Origin: Nageia nagi
Lineage: Eukaryota > Pinophyta
Reading direction: 5' to 3'
NCBI GenBank assembly: GCA_050084985.1
Contig: JBITNC010000001.1
Coordinates: 125,302,001-125,366,000, forward strand
Length of the DNA stretch: 64,000 nucleotides
This document shows, piece by piece, positions 1 through 11,060 of this stretch. The translations under genes and the position numbers were made by a program. Numbering within the stretch: the stretch's first letter is position 1; each line of letters opens with the position of its first letter. A model generated the notes under the pieces. It was not told the origin of the DNA. It saw only the letters and a list, made by a program, of their open reading frames with translations, and made no database searches.

Positions 1-145
1 AGACTTTGGATCTACGAATCAAAAGCAAGGGAAAGGTGCTTCCAAATTGTAAGAACAAAGGATAGAGCCAAGGCATGGCAACCAAAGACAACCTGATAAA
101 GCCATAAGAAAAGAACAACATCATAAAGCTAAAGAAGGACATGAG

Positions 146-850
146 AAAGTGGTGTGAGTTCCATAAGAGCTCCACTCATAACACAAGTGAGTGTTAGGCC
201 AAGTAATCGCTAGTGGTCGAGATGAGGGCTTCTAAGTCAGATGCATGCTTTAACTTTGAATCAAAACCTAAAAAGGGGAATGAAAAAGGGAAATAGATTA
301 TTGATGCAGAGCCCAATGCCATTATTACCACTATAAATGTCTAGAAGGAGGAACTAGAAGATCCAGAGGAGGAGGAATGTCTCTTCCACTCCCAAATATG
401 GGTAAAGGGCTCCCCTATATAGTTCATTATCGATAATGGGAGCCAAAAGAACCTCATTTCAATAGACATCATGAACCGATTGGGCTTGTCGACCACAGCT
501 CACCCACATCCATACACCATTAGGTGGCTTTAGTAAGGATGAGATCTCTACGTCAGCTAGTAGTGCTGCCTTCCCTATAGCATCAAGCCCTTTATGGATG
601 AGGTATTATGTGATGTTGCTCCTATTTATTTTTCTGATGTATTATTAGGACAATCATACTTGTGGAAGTATCATGCTATGTATGAGTCTCAACCTCATGC
701 TATTATTATTACTTTGGAAAATAAGTTGTAGAGGATACCAGAGGTACCAAATCCTATGGCTATCTCTTTGGTTACTACAAAATAATGCAATAAGCTCATT
801 TCCCAAACTAGGAAATTCATTTTCCTGATGATCTTCCCCCAAGGTAAGAA
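146..850 (+). pseudogene. Gypsy gag zinc finger and protease remnant (element B)
   Basis: A nucleocapsid-like finger reads WCEFHKSSTHNTSEC near 150-196. Cys and His ligands are spaced as in plant gypsy gag proteins whose second ligand is His. The protease follows at about 423-735, with IIDNGSQKNLIS at 426-461. The usual DSG or DGG active-site triplet is DNG here. It continues through RLGLSTTAHPHPYTI and a DVLLGQ...LWKYHA stretch typical of the gypsy protease C-terminus. The linker to about 850 contains the SQTRKF motif that normally follows protease in this family. In-frame stops at about 533 and 728 mark it as dead. Confidence 0.8.
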
Positions 851-867
851 GAAGACTGTGGCCATGA

Positions 868-1660
868 CCCCCAGATAGAGGTCATCAATAGAATGATTGT
901 ACACATTCTATGCATGTAAATTCAAAGTATCCATGCACATGGGACGAGAGCCTCCCCTATGTACAACATATTATAATAGGGCTCTCCATAGTTTATTTGG
1001 CCATAGCCCCTTTCAGGTGGGCTTGTGATTCCAGCCACTATGTCCCATTGACATAGCCATGCCATTTGCAACTACTTAGGTTGATTCAACTCATGTCTAG
1101 TCTGAAGTTGACAAAGCAAGTAGCTTCATCGAGCACATTCAACACATCCACCAATAGGTTCATGATATATTGGATAGAGCCAATGCGAAGTACAAGCAGT
1201 GCCATGATCAACATCGGGTGCCACACAACTTCTAGGTGGGAGACAAAGTATGGCTACATTTGCAGAAGGAGCACCTCACTAGACCCCACTACAAGCTTTG
1301 CTCACTTTGATACAGGTCGTACACCAATACCAAGGCTATAGGGAACAATGCTTTCGAGCTTGGGATTCCACCATTCCTTGGATTGCACCTAGTCTTCATG
1401 TGGATCACCTTCATCCTTACTTCCCACCTCTATTGGACACTTCAGACATTGCAGAACAACTCACACCAATAGAGTTAAACCTAGACTACATGGAATAGGC
1501 CACCACAAATTGTATCATGGACATGCAAATCAAGAACACTCACCAACAAAGGATCCAACTGTATCGGGTTGTTAAAGCTGGCCAACTCCTGCACCATGGA
1601 AAGTGGTTCACTAGGGCCAAGTTTAGCAAAAATTTCCTCATCTCATAGAGGAACTTAATG
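868..1660 (+). pseudogene. Gypsy integrase C-terminal remnant (element B)
   Basis: After a deletion junction near 868, the conceptual product resumes within integrase. It carries the RMIVHIL segment, then YNRALHSLFGHSPFQVGL, which matches the part of gypsy integrase just after the catalytic Glu. Next come HDQHRVPH and VGDKVWLHLQKEHLT, the conserved GPY/F-type C-terminal module, and then PYFPPLLDTSDIAEQLTPIE. From about 1500 to 1660 the tail, with RIQLYRVVKAGQLLHHGKW, resembles the chromodomain-like end of these polyproteins. Several frameshifts and stops are present. The frames open at 1066-1341 and 1298-1498 are partial views of this same segment. Confidence 0.75.
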
Positions 1661-1681
1661 CAATGGGGACCATTTCTTTCT

Positions 1682-1694
1682 AAAGGGGAAGGAA
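1682..1694 (+). promoter_or_regulatory. Polypurine tract of element B
   Basis: The purine run AAAGGGGAAGGAA lies directly before the inferred LTR start TGATCTAGG, as expected for the plus-strand primer of an LTR element. Confidence 0.45.
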
Positions 1695-2272
1695 TGATCT
1701 AGGTGGATATTGGTGGCCACCCACCTATTCCACTTGGGCCCCCACCATTATCTCTTTCAGTTTGTCAGTTTTGACATAACTTACTATTTTTAGCAATTTT
1801 TTGGGTCCTAAACTTTTGGAGCCATTTTGAGGCCCTAAATAATTTTTTTGGGCATCATTTTGAATGAAATTTGTTCTAAAAGTTGTAGTCCTTGTATAGA
1901 GCTTTCTAATTATGTATCATGTGCATCAAACAAAGATAGTATGCGAAAGTTACATCCTTGGGAAGTTGAAACACCAATTTACCCAAATGAGGCCCATAGT
2001 TTTGGTGCTTCATCTCCTAGGGTTAGGTTTTTGGGATGTTTAGGGTTCTCCATTATTTCTCATAATAAATAGGCCTTCAAGCCTCATTATAATAGAGTTT
2101 AGAGGCCTATAGCTACAACATCTCTTCTTAGAGATAGCTACTAGTGCCCTATCTAGTTTTATTTCCATTCTATCTGTAAGCAAATTTATTCTTTGAAATT
2201 AATGAAATGAAGTGTTATTTCTATTGCATCTCTATATTTATGGTTATATGTTTATTCTATTGCATTCCTACA
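1695..2272 (+). repeat. Inferred 3' LTR of element B
   Basis: The stretch runs from TG at 1695, after the purine tract, to CA at 2272. Recognisable minus-strand LINE sequence begins immediately after. No second LTR copy is in the window, so both ends are inferred. The open frame at 1848-2072 falls inside it and looks incidental. Confidence 0.45.
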
Positions 2273-2410
2273 TAAATCTAGATTAGAATATTCATGGTAA
2301 TCCACCATCAAAGTGCATATCTATTGGGTGCATGGTTTGAGGCATAAATATTAATAAAACTAAGTTTTTTACCTTTTAACTCAAACAATGTCCAAACAAC
2401 TTCGTTGGTG
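2273..2410 (-). pseudogene. LINE ORF2 endonuclease fragment, third piece
   Basis: On the minus strand the sequence reads NEVVWTLFELKGKKLSFINI followed by YASNHAPNRYAL. This corresponds to the middle of a plant L1-type APE endonuclease, with the INIYAPN strand. It continues the reading frame of the piece at 12141-12263 once element A and one copy of its TGGTG duplication are removed. Further left it is cut by element B. The piece contains stops and is not functional. Confidence 0.75.
2406..2410. repeat. Target-site duplication TGGTG, left copy (element A)
   Basis: TGGTG directly precedes the left LTR of A and recurs at 12136-12140 directly after the right LTR. A perfect 5-bp duplication is standard for copia integration. 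Confidence 0.9.
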
Positions 2411-2910
2411 TGAAGGAACTAAGACTAAAGATGTAAATTCCTATATGCTCAAGATTATATGAAAGCTCACTCAAATATCAATACTCAAAGTATAAATAAT
2501 CTTACAAATTGATACTAATGTAAAGTGGTTCCTCCAACCATGGGACTACATATACTAACTAAGATCTTTCTTATTCAAAAAGATACAACTCTCTTACAAG
2601 ACCTTTTTTTCCTCTCCTAACACTAATCCTAGAGCATAACTTTGCTTCAAAATTATGGTGTGTAATCTCAATGAGAGAGCCTTATATTTATAGACTAAAA
2701 TCCTCCCTTGGATCACCCTTTTAACCACTGTACAAAGACATGACATGCTTCACCCTTTTACGCAAGGGGCATGCTCATGAGGAGTGTAGGATAAGTTACA
2801 TTATCATATTCACTTAAATACTTAAGGTATCTAAGGATACCTTTAAGTATTGATGAATTTACAAGAAGAACATTAGAAAACCTTACAATAATGCATTATA
2901 CATCCTAAAA
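2411..2910 (-). repeat. 3' LTR of element A
   Basis: It matches 11639-12135 over its length. On the minus strand it starts with a decayed form of TGTTGGAATG and ends CCTTCA. A TATA box (TATAAATA on the minus strand) lies at 2686-2693. A palindrome at 2817-2851 pairs AATACTTAAGGTATC with GATACCTTTAAGTATT. Confidence 0.9.
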
Positions 2911-2920
2911 TTCCCCCTTA
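2911..2920 (-). promoter_or_regulatory. Polypurine tract of element A
   Basis: The minus strand reads TAAGGGGGAA directly upstream of the 3' LTR. It is equivalent to the purine tract beside the other family LTRs at 34022-34031, 42361-42371 and 57191-57201. Confidence 0.8.
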
Positions 2921-3690
2921 ATAAAATATTCATATCTAATGAAGAAGAGAGAAGAAAGAGAGTAAAAGAGAGTTCACCTCCATATAGATACAACCAAAGA
3001 TGAGAACTTTTACATCTTTATGAAGTAAGCAAGATATTAGTTTGAGACTCACTACTTTAACATTCTAACAAATGGTTTAATACAATCACTAACCAAAACT
3101 ACTTTTAATGTACATAAAGTAGTCATCCAATCAAAAGTTGACATGATGAGCCTCCATGAGCCTACACACCTAAAGCAAGTAACTTGCAATCTCAAAAAAT
3201 AAGATCAATTAGATGCATCATGTATACATTCATATCAACAAGGATAAATAAATCAAGTAATATCATCCATAAACTAATAAATGGTGCACTATAAATCATC
3301 ACAATGATGCCAAGCTAATACTCATAGTCACCTGTTATATACAAAATATGTGTTGATTATCATCACAAATAGAGCATGATAAAATGCACATACAAGTTCC
3401 TCACACATGAATAATTGAATAGTTCCACAAGATACATACAAATTTCTCACATATGAATAACTAAATAGTGCAAAAAAGATCCATCATATGCACATACAAG
3501 TTCCTCCCACATGGATAATTGAATAGTGGTAACGATGGTTTATTATATGCTTAAGGTGTACAAATAGTTCATAACACAAGGATAACTAACCAAAAAAGGT
3601 ACACACATAAATCAACACTATACAACTAAAAATCCTCCTAGGGGTGAAGTTGTTATCACAAAAAAAATTTAACATAAGAATTCAAGCTTC
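2921..3690 (-). repeat. 3' noncoding region of element A with short tandem repeats
   Basis: This AT-rich noncoding stretch separates RNase H from the 3' LTR and is shared with M, E, F, G and H. At about 3385-3530 it carries three diverged copies of a 50-60 bp unit with the core CAAGTTCCTCACACATGAAT followed by a variant of AATTGAATAGTG. Confidence 0.65.
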
Positions 3691-3699
3691 ACTCTCCCT

Positions 3700-5185
3700 T
3701 GAGGGAAACTTCACCAACCCAATAGACTCCCTAAGCATACTAAATTGAGCTTAAGAAGGGGCTTGGTGAATAAATCAATAGATTTTATGGTAGATGGATA
3801 ATATTGCAAGTGTATGATGCCATCCAGAGCCTTCTCTTTGATGAACTGTGCTTGGATTTCAACATATTTTATTCTCTGATAAAAAATAAGATTCTTAGCC
3901 AAAGAAATAGCCACCTAATTATTGGAAAAAATTTGATATGTGCAAGATTTCTCATATGCAGCTTCTTTCAAAATATGCCTAACCTAAATAGCTTCTTAGG
4001 CCATAACAGACATGGCTTGGTATTCAACATTTTGGGTGGGAAGAGAAATGGTAAGCTGCTTCTTGGAATCCTAAGAGATAGCTCTTAAATCAATGCTAAA
4101 CACATATGTAGAGGTTGATTTCTTATCATCTCTATCTCCCCATAGTGAGAATCTAAGAACCATGAGAGAACAAATAAGGGCAATGTGGAATACTTAAGAG
4201 CAAGATTCTTTCTCCTCAAAAGATACCTCAAGATTTTCTTAACAGCATCAAGGTTCTCAACATATAGGTTTTACATAAATCATATCATTAGATTTACTGT
4301 CAAGGCAATATTTGGCTTGGAGATAGTCAAACACAATAGACTACTAATCAATTACATGTAAGTTGTAGCATCTACCAACTGAGAGTTGGAGCTAAGAGAT
4401 AAAGTGATTGTAGGATAGACTAGGTTCATAGAAGATTTTCACTCCTCTATTCTAAACTTTTACAAGATTTTTGATATATAGCTAGATTGAGTAAGATAAG
4501 TACAATCCTTGTATTGATACACTTGCATTCTAAGGTAGTAGTGCAAAAGACCAAGATCAATTATTTCAAATGTTACCTTAAGTTTGGATATGCACTCTTG
4601 GATGATTTATCATTATTCTTAGTGATAAAAAAATCATCCACATAAAGGAGAATAAAGATCACATGTTTTTTTTATTAAGCATATATAGATTAGATTTGAA
4701 TAAACACTTGGAGAATCCAATGTCTATAAAGTAACTTGAAATTTTTTTGTACCAAGCCTTGAGTGCTTGCTTAATTCCATACAATGACTTCTTTATCTTG
4801 CACACAAAAGACTCTTTTCCTTCCATAACAAATCCTTCTAGTTGATTCATGTAGATTAACACCTACAACTCACCATTGAAAAAAACACTCTTGACATCGA
4901 GTTGAAAATATTTCCATCCCTAAGATATTGAAAGAGAAAGGATTATCCTAATAGTGGGCATCTTTGCTACGAGAGAAAAGGTGTCTCATAATCAACTTCA
5001 TATTTTTGAGAAAAATATTTGGTAACTAACCTTGCCTTATATTTCTCAATATCCCAACTAAATTGTATTTGACCTTGTAGATCCATTTATTATCAATCAC
5101 ATTCCTCTCATTTGGATAAGTAACTAAGTACCAAGTTTCATTTTTCATAAGCATCTCATACTCTAGTTTCATGGCTTCCATCCAT
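3700..5185 (-). pseudogene. Copia reverse transcriptase and RNase H remnant (element A)
   Basis: The minus strand starts with MEAMKLEYEMLMKNETWYLV and NKWIYKVKYN, the conserved N-terminus of copia RT. It continues through SLYG-like and KAWYKK segments (4659-4862) to the active site LLYVDDFFITKNND near 4620-4660, so the catalytic YVDD is retained. RNase H follows, with DDKKSTSTYVFS and then AISLAKNLIFYQRIKYVEIQ. It ends at FTKPLLKLNLVCL near 3740. Frameshifts occur throughout; the open frames at 4659-4862 and 3711-3914 are surviving pieces. In an active copy this enzyme would copy element RNA into DNA inside virus-like particles. Confidence 0.85.
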
Positions 5186-5304
5186 CACTTGTGCTTTGAA
5201 ACTTATTTGAATGATGATGGCTCATTTTTACTATCAATTTTCATAAATAAGGATTTGTTTAAGGTCATAATTCTTGTTATCCTTTGAGTTGGAGAATTTT
5301 TCTC

Positions 5305-6310
5305 TTAAGGTAACTTATTTACATTGATATCTAACCAAATAGGTGTAGTTGAAGAGTCATCTAGATCATCAACATCCTCATTGGAAGCAGATTCCTCAAG
5401 AAGTTCATTAAACTTTACATCCCTTGTAAAAAACATTACTTTGTAGGATGGAGAGTAGAGCCTATATCCTCTATGTTGACTATCATAGCCCACATAGATG
5501 CATTTTTCTGATCTTTTATCCAACTTCTTCTTTTTCTCAGAAATAATGTAGGAGAAGACTTCACAACCAAACACCCTAAGGTGATAAATGTTAGGTTTCT
5601 TTCTTATCCATGCCTTAAAAGGAGGTTTTACCTCAATGAATTTTTGGGACACCTATTTAAGGTGTAAATTATAGTGCTCACAACTTCATCCCATAAGAAG
5701 CTAGTAAGATTTTCTAACATGCATATAGCCATCTTCATAATAATCCTATTTTTCCTTTTGATAACACCATTTTTCCATTTTGCTAAGTGTAATAAATCAT
5801 AAATTACCTCTTGATCTCATGCTTAGAAAAATAAGCATTAAATTTATAGTTGTTATAATCTCCTCCATTATCTAATCTCAACATCTTAATTTTAAGGTCA
5901 ATATAAATTTCAACTAAGGCCTTGAAATCTTTGAACTTATCAAATTTTTGATCCTTTTGCTCAAGCAGATAATCAAATGTTATCCTACTTAATTCATTGA
6001 TGAAGGTCAAGACATAAGATTATCTCCCAAGAAACTTAGTCAAAAATAGACCCATCAAATCTGAATGTATAAGCTAAAGAGGTTAGGTTTCCCTAGTTGC
6101 CTTATCTTTTTTAAATCTATGTCTATTCATGTTTCCTAGGATGTACTTCTCACGTAGACCAATTATGGTTAAAATTGAAGGCATCCCTTTCACAAGTTCT
6201 TGTTCTTTTATGACTTGAATAGTTTTGTGATTAAGGTACCCTAAACATTGGTGCCAAAGATTACCTATAGAATAAACATTTGTAGTAAGACACATCTTTG
6301 TAGAGATCAT
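5305..6310 (-). pseudogene. Copia integrase with C-terminal half of the pre-integrase domain (element A)
   Basis: The GAG-pre-integrase zinc region opens the piece (6083-6310), with NLWHQCLGYLNHKTIQVI and a partial CxxC (the second ligand region reads LREKYILGNMNR). The catalytic core follows: the first Asp motif, normally TFIDDFSR, reads TFINELSR, and the second Asp is kept in LRLDNGGDYN (about 5850-5900). The C-terminal module at 5305-5652 includes LRVFGCEVFSYII and KKLDKRSEKCIYVGYDSQHR, ending in DVKFNELLEES. Losing the first catalytic Asp would inactivate it even without the stops. Upstream continuity is interrupted by the gypsy insert at 6311. Confidence 0.85.
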
Positions 6311-7250
6311 ATTTCACTAATCTATTTTAATCTCCTCATCATGAATACATCTCAAAATAATAACATTAAATGATCTTTTATAAAGTATATCACCAATGAT
6401 AACATACTTTGTAGCAAGCCTTTTTATTCTAATATATTCTCTCTTATCAAGTGTAGCATCAATAAACTTATTTCTAAAATATTTAAATATGTGTTGATAC
6501 CAAGGAATTACCTCATAACCAACCTTTTGAGAAACATATACCATTTTCAATTCCTCCTTAGTAATTGATGGAGTTCCTAAGTTCTTGATAGTGAAAGTAG
6601 TCTCTCTAGTTTCTATCTCAATTGGTATAAGTGAAGCTACACTTGCCATTGTATTAACCAATCTATTATTGTTCTTTGGAATATTTTCTAATTTATACTC
6701 TTTAAATAAAATAAGTATTTTTATAACAAGAACTTTGTATGGAATAAGGTTCTCATCCTTGGTGTTATAAATCTTGTTGACTTGATTCACTATCAGCTAT
6801 GAATTCCCATAAATATGCAAATATGTAATACCAATCTCTATAGCTACTTTTAATACTAATATGAGAGCTTCATATTCTACCATATTATTAGTGCACTCAA
6901 ATAAAATTTGTATGACATGGGAATAATATCATTCTAAGGTGATATCAATGTTATTCTTGCTCCTAAACCTTGCATACACTATGATCCATCAAAGTACATT
7001 TTCTAACATTTTGACACCTATGAAAGAGGAACATTGGCATTCATATTTTCTTCAACAGAAGGTTGTACATGGTCCTCTTTTGCTTGTTTTATGGTTCCTA
7101 CCAAAACACATTAATCCTACAATTCTTCTCTAAGTTTTGTACTATATTTCATGTGAAACTCTGCAACAAAATTTGTGACTACCTATCCTTTAACTAATTT
7201 TTATTTTATAAACTTAAAGTCAAACTCCTAAAGTAGCATGATCCATTTTC
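6311..7250 (-). pseudogene. Captured Ty3/gypsy RNase H and integrase N-terminal segment inside element A
   Basis: This stretch reads on the same strand as A but belongs to a gypsy polyprotein. RNase H motifs include MYFDGS, NNMVEYEALILVLK and HIYGNS, then IVNQVN, with a YKVLV and IPKNNNRLVNTMASVASLIP tail. The linker and integrase N-terminus follow, with KRLATKYVIIGDILYKRSF and LRCIHDEE. A 157-aa uninterrupted frame (6317-6790) covers the C-terminal half. Upstream sequence to about 7250 (QEFDFKFI-like, then VTNFVAEF) fits the RT/RNase H connection. Copia pre-integrase coding sequence stops at one edge and resumes at the other with little loss. No LTRs or duplication flank it, so transposition of a whole element is not the explanation. 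Confidence 0.8.
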
Positions 7251-7640
7251 AAAGAGTTAATTCCCTTATAAATGAACCAAGAGTATGAGTTGAACTCAAA
7301 TGAGTATCCTTTCCTTGCAACTTGAATTAGAGAAAGAAAGTTCATTCTAAGCTTACATACATAGAGCACATTTTCAAGAACCTTTTGTTGAATCAACACA
7401 CTTCCAATCCTATGAACTTCAAGGATTAAATTATCACCTATCACAACATCATCCTTCTATACTTATGAAAATTTTGAAACTTATCTTTTTTAAAACATAA
7501 GTGATTAATGCACCTAGAGTCAACAATCCAATCATCAAGAAAGTGCAAGTCATGGAGTAAATATCATAAATAAAACTAGCTTTAATATTCTCCTTCCCTT
7601 TCAATTTCTTCACATTTCCATTTCCCTTATTCTTTTCTTC
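7251..7640 (-). pseudogene. Copia protease and N-terminal pre-integrase remnant (element A)
   Basis: The minus strand encodes DDWIVDSRCINHLCF around 7510-7545, the copia protease active site in which DSG has become DSR. It is followed by MIGDNLILEVHRIGSVLI and NVLYVCKLRMNFLSLIQVAR (7220-7444), the protease/pre-integrase connection conserved in all copies here. The frame runs into the gypsy insert at about 7250. Confidence 0.8.
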
Positions 7641-8421
7641 TCTTTTATTCTTATAGCAATCAAATCCTTTGTGACCATAGACACCATGAAAGTTACAATT
7701 ACCATTGAATTTTTCCTTGGGATTTAGTTTGTTTATATTTCCCTTTCCATCTCTCTATTTTTAGTTGTTGTTGCCCTTCTTTTCAAACTTCTTGGTCGTA
7801 GTAGGAAAATATTTCTTGTAATGTTTGAACTTCTTCTTGAAAGGATTTTTATTCACTCATAGAGTAATGTTGTTATCCTTTGGAGAAGAGATCAATAAAT
7901 TTTTATCAAGATTTTTCTCATGCTTTAAAAGGAGCCTTGAAATGTTCTCAAGAGAGAATACTTCTTCTCTATCATAAATCTTAGTCTCAATAACTATCAC
8001 AAAGTTAATAAACTTGGAAGAAAGGATTTAAATAATGATGAAGACCATGAACTCATCATTGATCCAATTATAGCCATAAACAACAAGTTATATCCTAAGT
8101 TCAATGATCTTTTTGAAATATATGGCAACACTTTTGTCTTCCCCTTGATGAAATTGAAGCAAATTTAAAGAATGATGAACCTTATTGAAAATTTGGACCC
8201 TAGGTAGATTTTCTTGAGCCTATACCAAGCTTCCTTTGTAGAGGTTGATGAAGATACCATAAGCAATACTATGTATAACACTGTATGAAATATCATAGAG
8301 GTTGCTAACTTATTCTTTGTGTTGGAAGCTCAAATTCTTGTAGTTCAACTTTCATCTGAGGTTCCCAAATACCATAGTTGGAACCATCGAGAAAGTGCTT
8401 GGGTAATAAGGTGTATCCCAT
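7641..8421 (-). pseudogene. Copia gag and zinc knuckle remnant (element A)
   Basis: The ATG at 8421 begins MGYTLLPKHFLDGSNYGIW, which aligns with the gag starts of F (49604), G (51846) and H (58412); that agreement decided the start. The body belongs to the UBN2-type copia gag family. A zinc knuckle near 7665-7715 reads CNFHGVYGHKGFDC, with the second Cys changed to His. Lysine-rich sequence precedes it. Frameshifts and stops are scattered. Functional Gag would form the cytoplasmic particle that packages element RNA. Confidence 0.75.
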
Positions 8422-9939
8422 TTTCTATAAAAGAAGGTGAAAGTGTTAACCAATGTAAGCATGTTAAATCTATTAATAATATTTATATGTGTTTAAATTA
8501 ATCAACCATACATGTTGAATTAATACATGATCAATTTTGACCAAGGATAATCAAAAGGACATGCTTAACTTGTTTAACAAAATTCACATGTGCAAAGTTT
8601 ACAATAGAATCACATAATATATTACATACATCCAATACTTTTTCATAACCAAGTACCATAGTTTTATAGAGATAAAGTTGAGGCTTATTTTCTTGTTTAA
8701 AATTAGGCCTTCACCTGGATGCTCACAAGATGGAGCCTAGGTCCTACCAATCTTCAACTAGTTCTCCTTAGTTAGTAATATACTCTCATAAGGAGAAGTA
8801 CTAAATATTTTCCAAGTATGTGATGTATGTTGGATCGGTAAAATTTTTTATCTTGATTAGGTTTCAATTTTTTCTCCTAGGTTATTAGGATAATCTCTGA
8901 ATGGATGTGCAGACATGTGGTATCACTACACACATGCATGTCCACCTATATGGTTATGTCCAAATCAACAAAGGAATTAAGGGTAATTAAGAAGTATAAA
9001 CTTTTCTTCATTTGGATCCTCAAACTTAAGGCTCCATTTTATCTTTTTCTCACCCTATGGCTTCCCAAATAAGTCATGTTGCAAAATACATGTGCAGATG
9101 TGTTCATTTTAGGGGGTGTACTTTCAATGTTTACAAAAATAAAGCAATGTGTATACATAAAGTAAAGTGCATAAAATATTAATACATCATCCAAAAAAAA
9201 ATTGAAACTTAAGATTCCAATGGTTTTGTTACTAATCCCAAAAGAATCTCTTTACATAAATTTCATAATTTTGCATAAGTTCACTATGTTTAAGTAAAAT
9301 AAGCATAACCCTCCTATTTACTTAAATAAAATTGATCTTAATAAATATTTGGATATAAAATGGCATTGAAATTTACCTTAGAAAAATAAATTAACTTTTA
9401 TCATTAAGAAATTTTTTTTTCATGTTTATACCATAAGAAATAAGCAATAAAAAATTACCATATTTTACCCAAGTAAGCAATTATTAGAGGTACTTAAAAA
9501 ATTGCCAAAAAAGAAATTTCCTTAGGGAAAAATAATAATAATATCTCCCCCTACTTATACCTTAGTAAAAAGAATTTCTAAGGATGAAATTTAAGTAATT
9601 CATACTTTAAAAAGCAATCCCCAATTAGCTCCTAAAAGTCACTCCTCTTTTAATTAATTAATAAAGTAAATAATTAATATTCCTCTACAAAAAACTTTCA
9701 ATTTTAAAATTAAGAGGAATGAGTAGATAGAATAATGCATTAAAATTTTACTTGATGATTATTTATGCAAAAAATATTTAATGCACTAGGTGATCCCTAC
9801 TCCACTCCAAACTAGAGTTATGATGTTCTAACAAACTTGCTTGGAAAAAAAAAGTTTGATAGGCAACATAAAAAAACTTGATCAATTAGAAAACTCCATC
9901 AACACAACAACATAAGAGGGCCAGTATTATATTGAGATG
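8422..9939 (-). other. Untranslated leader of element A, proximal part
   Basis: This AT-rich noncoding stretch between gag and PBS is shared in sequence with F (49605-51305), G (51306-51845) and H (57704-58411). One shared block lies around 8700-8780. It contains A-rich and T-rich runs and short ORFs with no conservation, and I see no gene in it. Confidence 0.7.
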
Positions 9940-11060
9940 GTGATTTTTTATTTTTTTGTTATTTTGTTTATGGTGAAAGGTGAGGAAGGAGGCCCATGGA
10001 CTTGTGATCCATCCCAAGGCTACGAGGGCTATCGAATGGGGGGTACAGATTCGTGAGCCACCCCAAGGTTGAGAGGGCTTATCAAAGGGGGGATGTGAAT
10101 TGTTTATTGGAACCTGTATTATTTGATAAAGGTAAGATGTAAATATATTTTTAAGGAAAAAAATATCACAAGATTAAAAATGAATATATGAAAGGGACTG
10201 AGGAGTCACATCAGTTGGGTTTTAACCTCCTTGGATGATACCATGACAAGACTAGTGAAGGGAGGCCATAATGGCTTAATGATTGGAAGAGATGCCTAAC
10301 ACCCTTTGGCTTCCACATCTATATCCCATGAATTCATTCCACCTGAAGGTAGGGTTAGCTCTGAATGATGTAGATAAAGTCCAATGTGCAACCAAGGTAG
10401 GATCAATTATGTGGGGGAAAGGGGCATGTGATAGGTGGGAAAATAGAGGCAAAGCTGAGTGAATAGTGGATGTTACACTAGTCACAATAATAGAGTCATG
10501 GTCATGGGAGTGCTAATAACACATCATAAGTAAAAAAGGAGATAGAACTCATAATGATGGTGGAAGATAATAATTCATGGCACTAGCAAGGAGGCAACTA
10601 GTGATGCCATGCATCAAGAGTTCTCCTAGTGGATGAGTTCTATGAGCGGGAAAGTGGAGGTGTGGTAGATGGCTTATTGGAAATTATAATGCATTATTGT
10701 GTAATATCTCTCTTTAATGTAAACCCATAATGTAAATCCACTTAATGCTTAAAGTATCTTTAGATACCTTAAAGCATTAAGGGAATAAATATGGAAAAAG
10801 CCTTAACCTTACTCTTGGATAAAATGATGGTAAAGAGTGGGTTTCATATTATAGGATTCTTGAGAATTGTAGAAGAGTTCTCTTGTGAGAAGTAATACAA
10901 GAGATGGCTCAAAGTGGATGTACTCCCAAGAGTTAGGAGGAACACTATACATTGTGTGTTCTCATTTGTGTGAATGATTTGTTCTTAGATAGATAGTTGA
11001 AACTTAGATTTGTTGGAGAAGCTACAAGAGATCTTGGTTTATGGAATCCTTCAATTCCAT
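9940..11060 (+). mobile_element. Foreign LTR-element fragment inside the leader of element A
   Basis: Composition shifts at about 9960, where a GC-richer block contains two tandem copies of a roughly 50-bp unit (about 9987-10090, each with CCCAAGG and GAGGGCT). These end in a purine tract, AAAGGGGGGATG, as found before a 3' LTR. At 10675-11053 a plus-strand sequence resembles the copia LTRs of this window: TATTGGAAATTATAATGCAT at the start, the AAGTATCTTTAGATACCTT palindrome, and CCTTCA at the end. The precise insertion ends and any target duplication are not visible. Confidence 0.45.
10675..11053 (+). repeat. Diverged copia-type LTR within the leader of A
   Basis: About 379 bp, shorter than the 450-500 bp relatives. 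It keeps the ATAATGCATTATTGT start block, the internal palindrome and the CCTTCA end. It lies in the orientation opposite to A. Confidence 0.55.

Larger units (their letters stand above)
1..2272 (+). mobile_element. Element B: Ty3/gypsy retrotransposon, 5' end outside window, internally deleted
   Basis: Read on the plus strand, the order is a gag zinc finger, an aspartic protease, a post-protease linker, the C-terminal part of integrase, a purine-rich tract and an inferred 3' LTR. This is Ty3/gypsy order, but reverse transcriptase, RNase H and the catalytic integrase core are missing: the linker joins integrase sequence near 868. The 5' LTR would lie left of the window. The right end abuts LINE sequence at 2273, so B appears to have inserted into the LINE. 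Every coding segment contains stops or frameshifts. Confidence 0.8.

Noticed and set aside
654-904. Two minus-strand frames opposite element B
   Set aside because: They are antisense to the protease and linker remnant, which reads convincingly on the plus strand.
6317-6790. A 157-aa frame that could look like a novel gene
   Set aside because: Its motifs are those of gypsy RNase H C-terminus and integrase N-terminus; it is a captured retroelement segment.
10276-10485. 69-aa minus-strand frame
   Set aside because: It lies in an LTR-type insert, has no family signature and no conservation elsewhere in the window.
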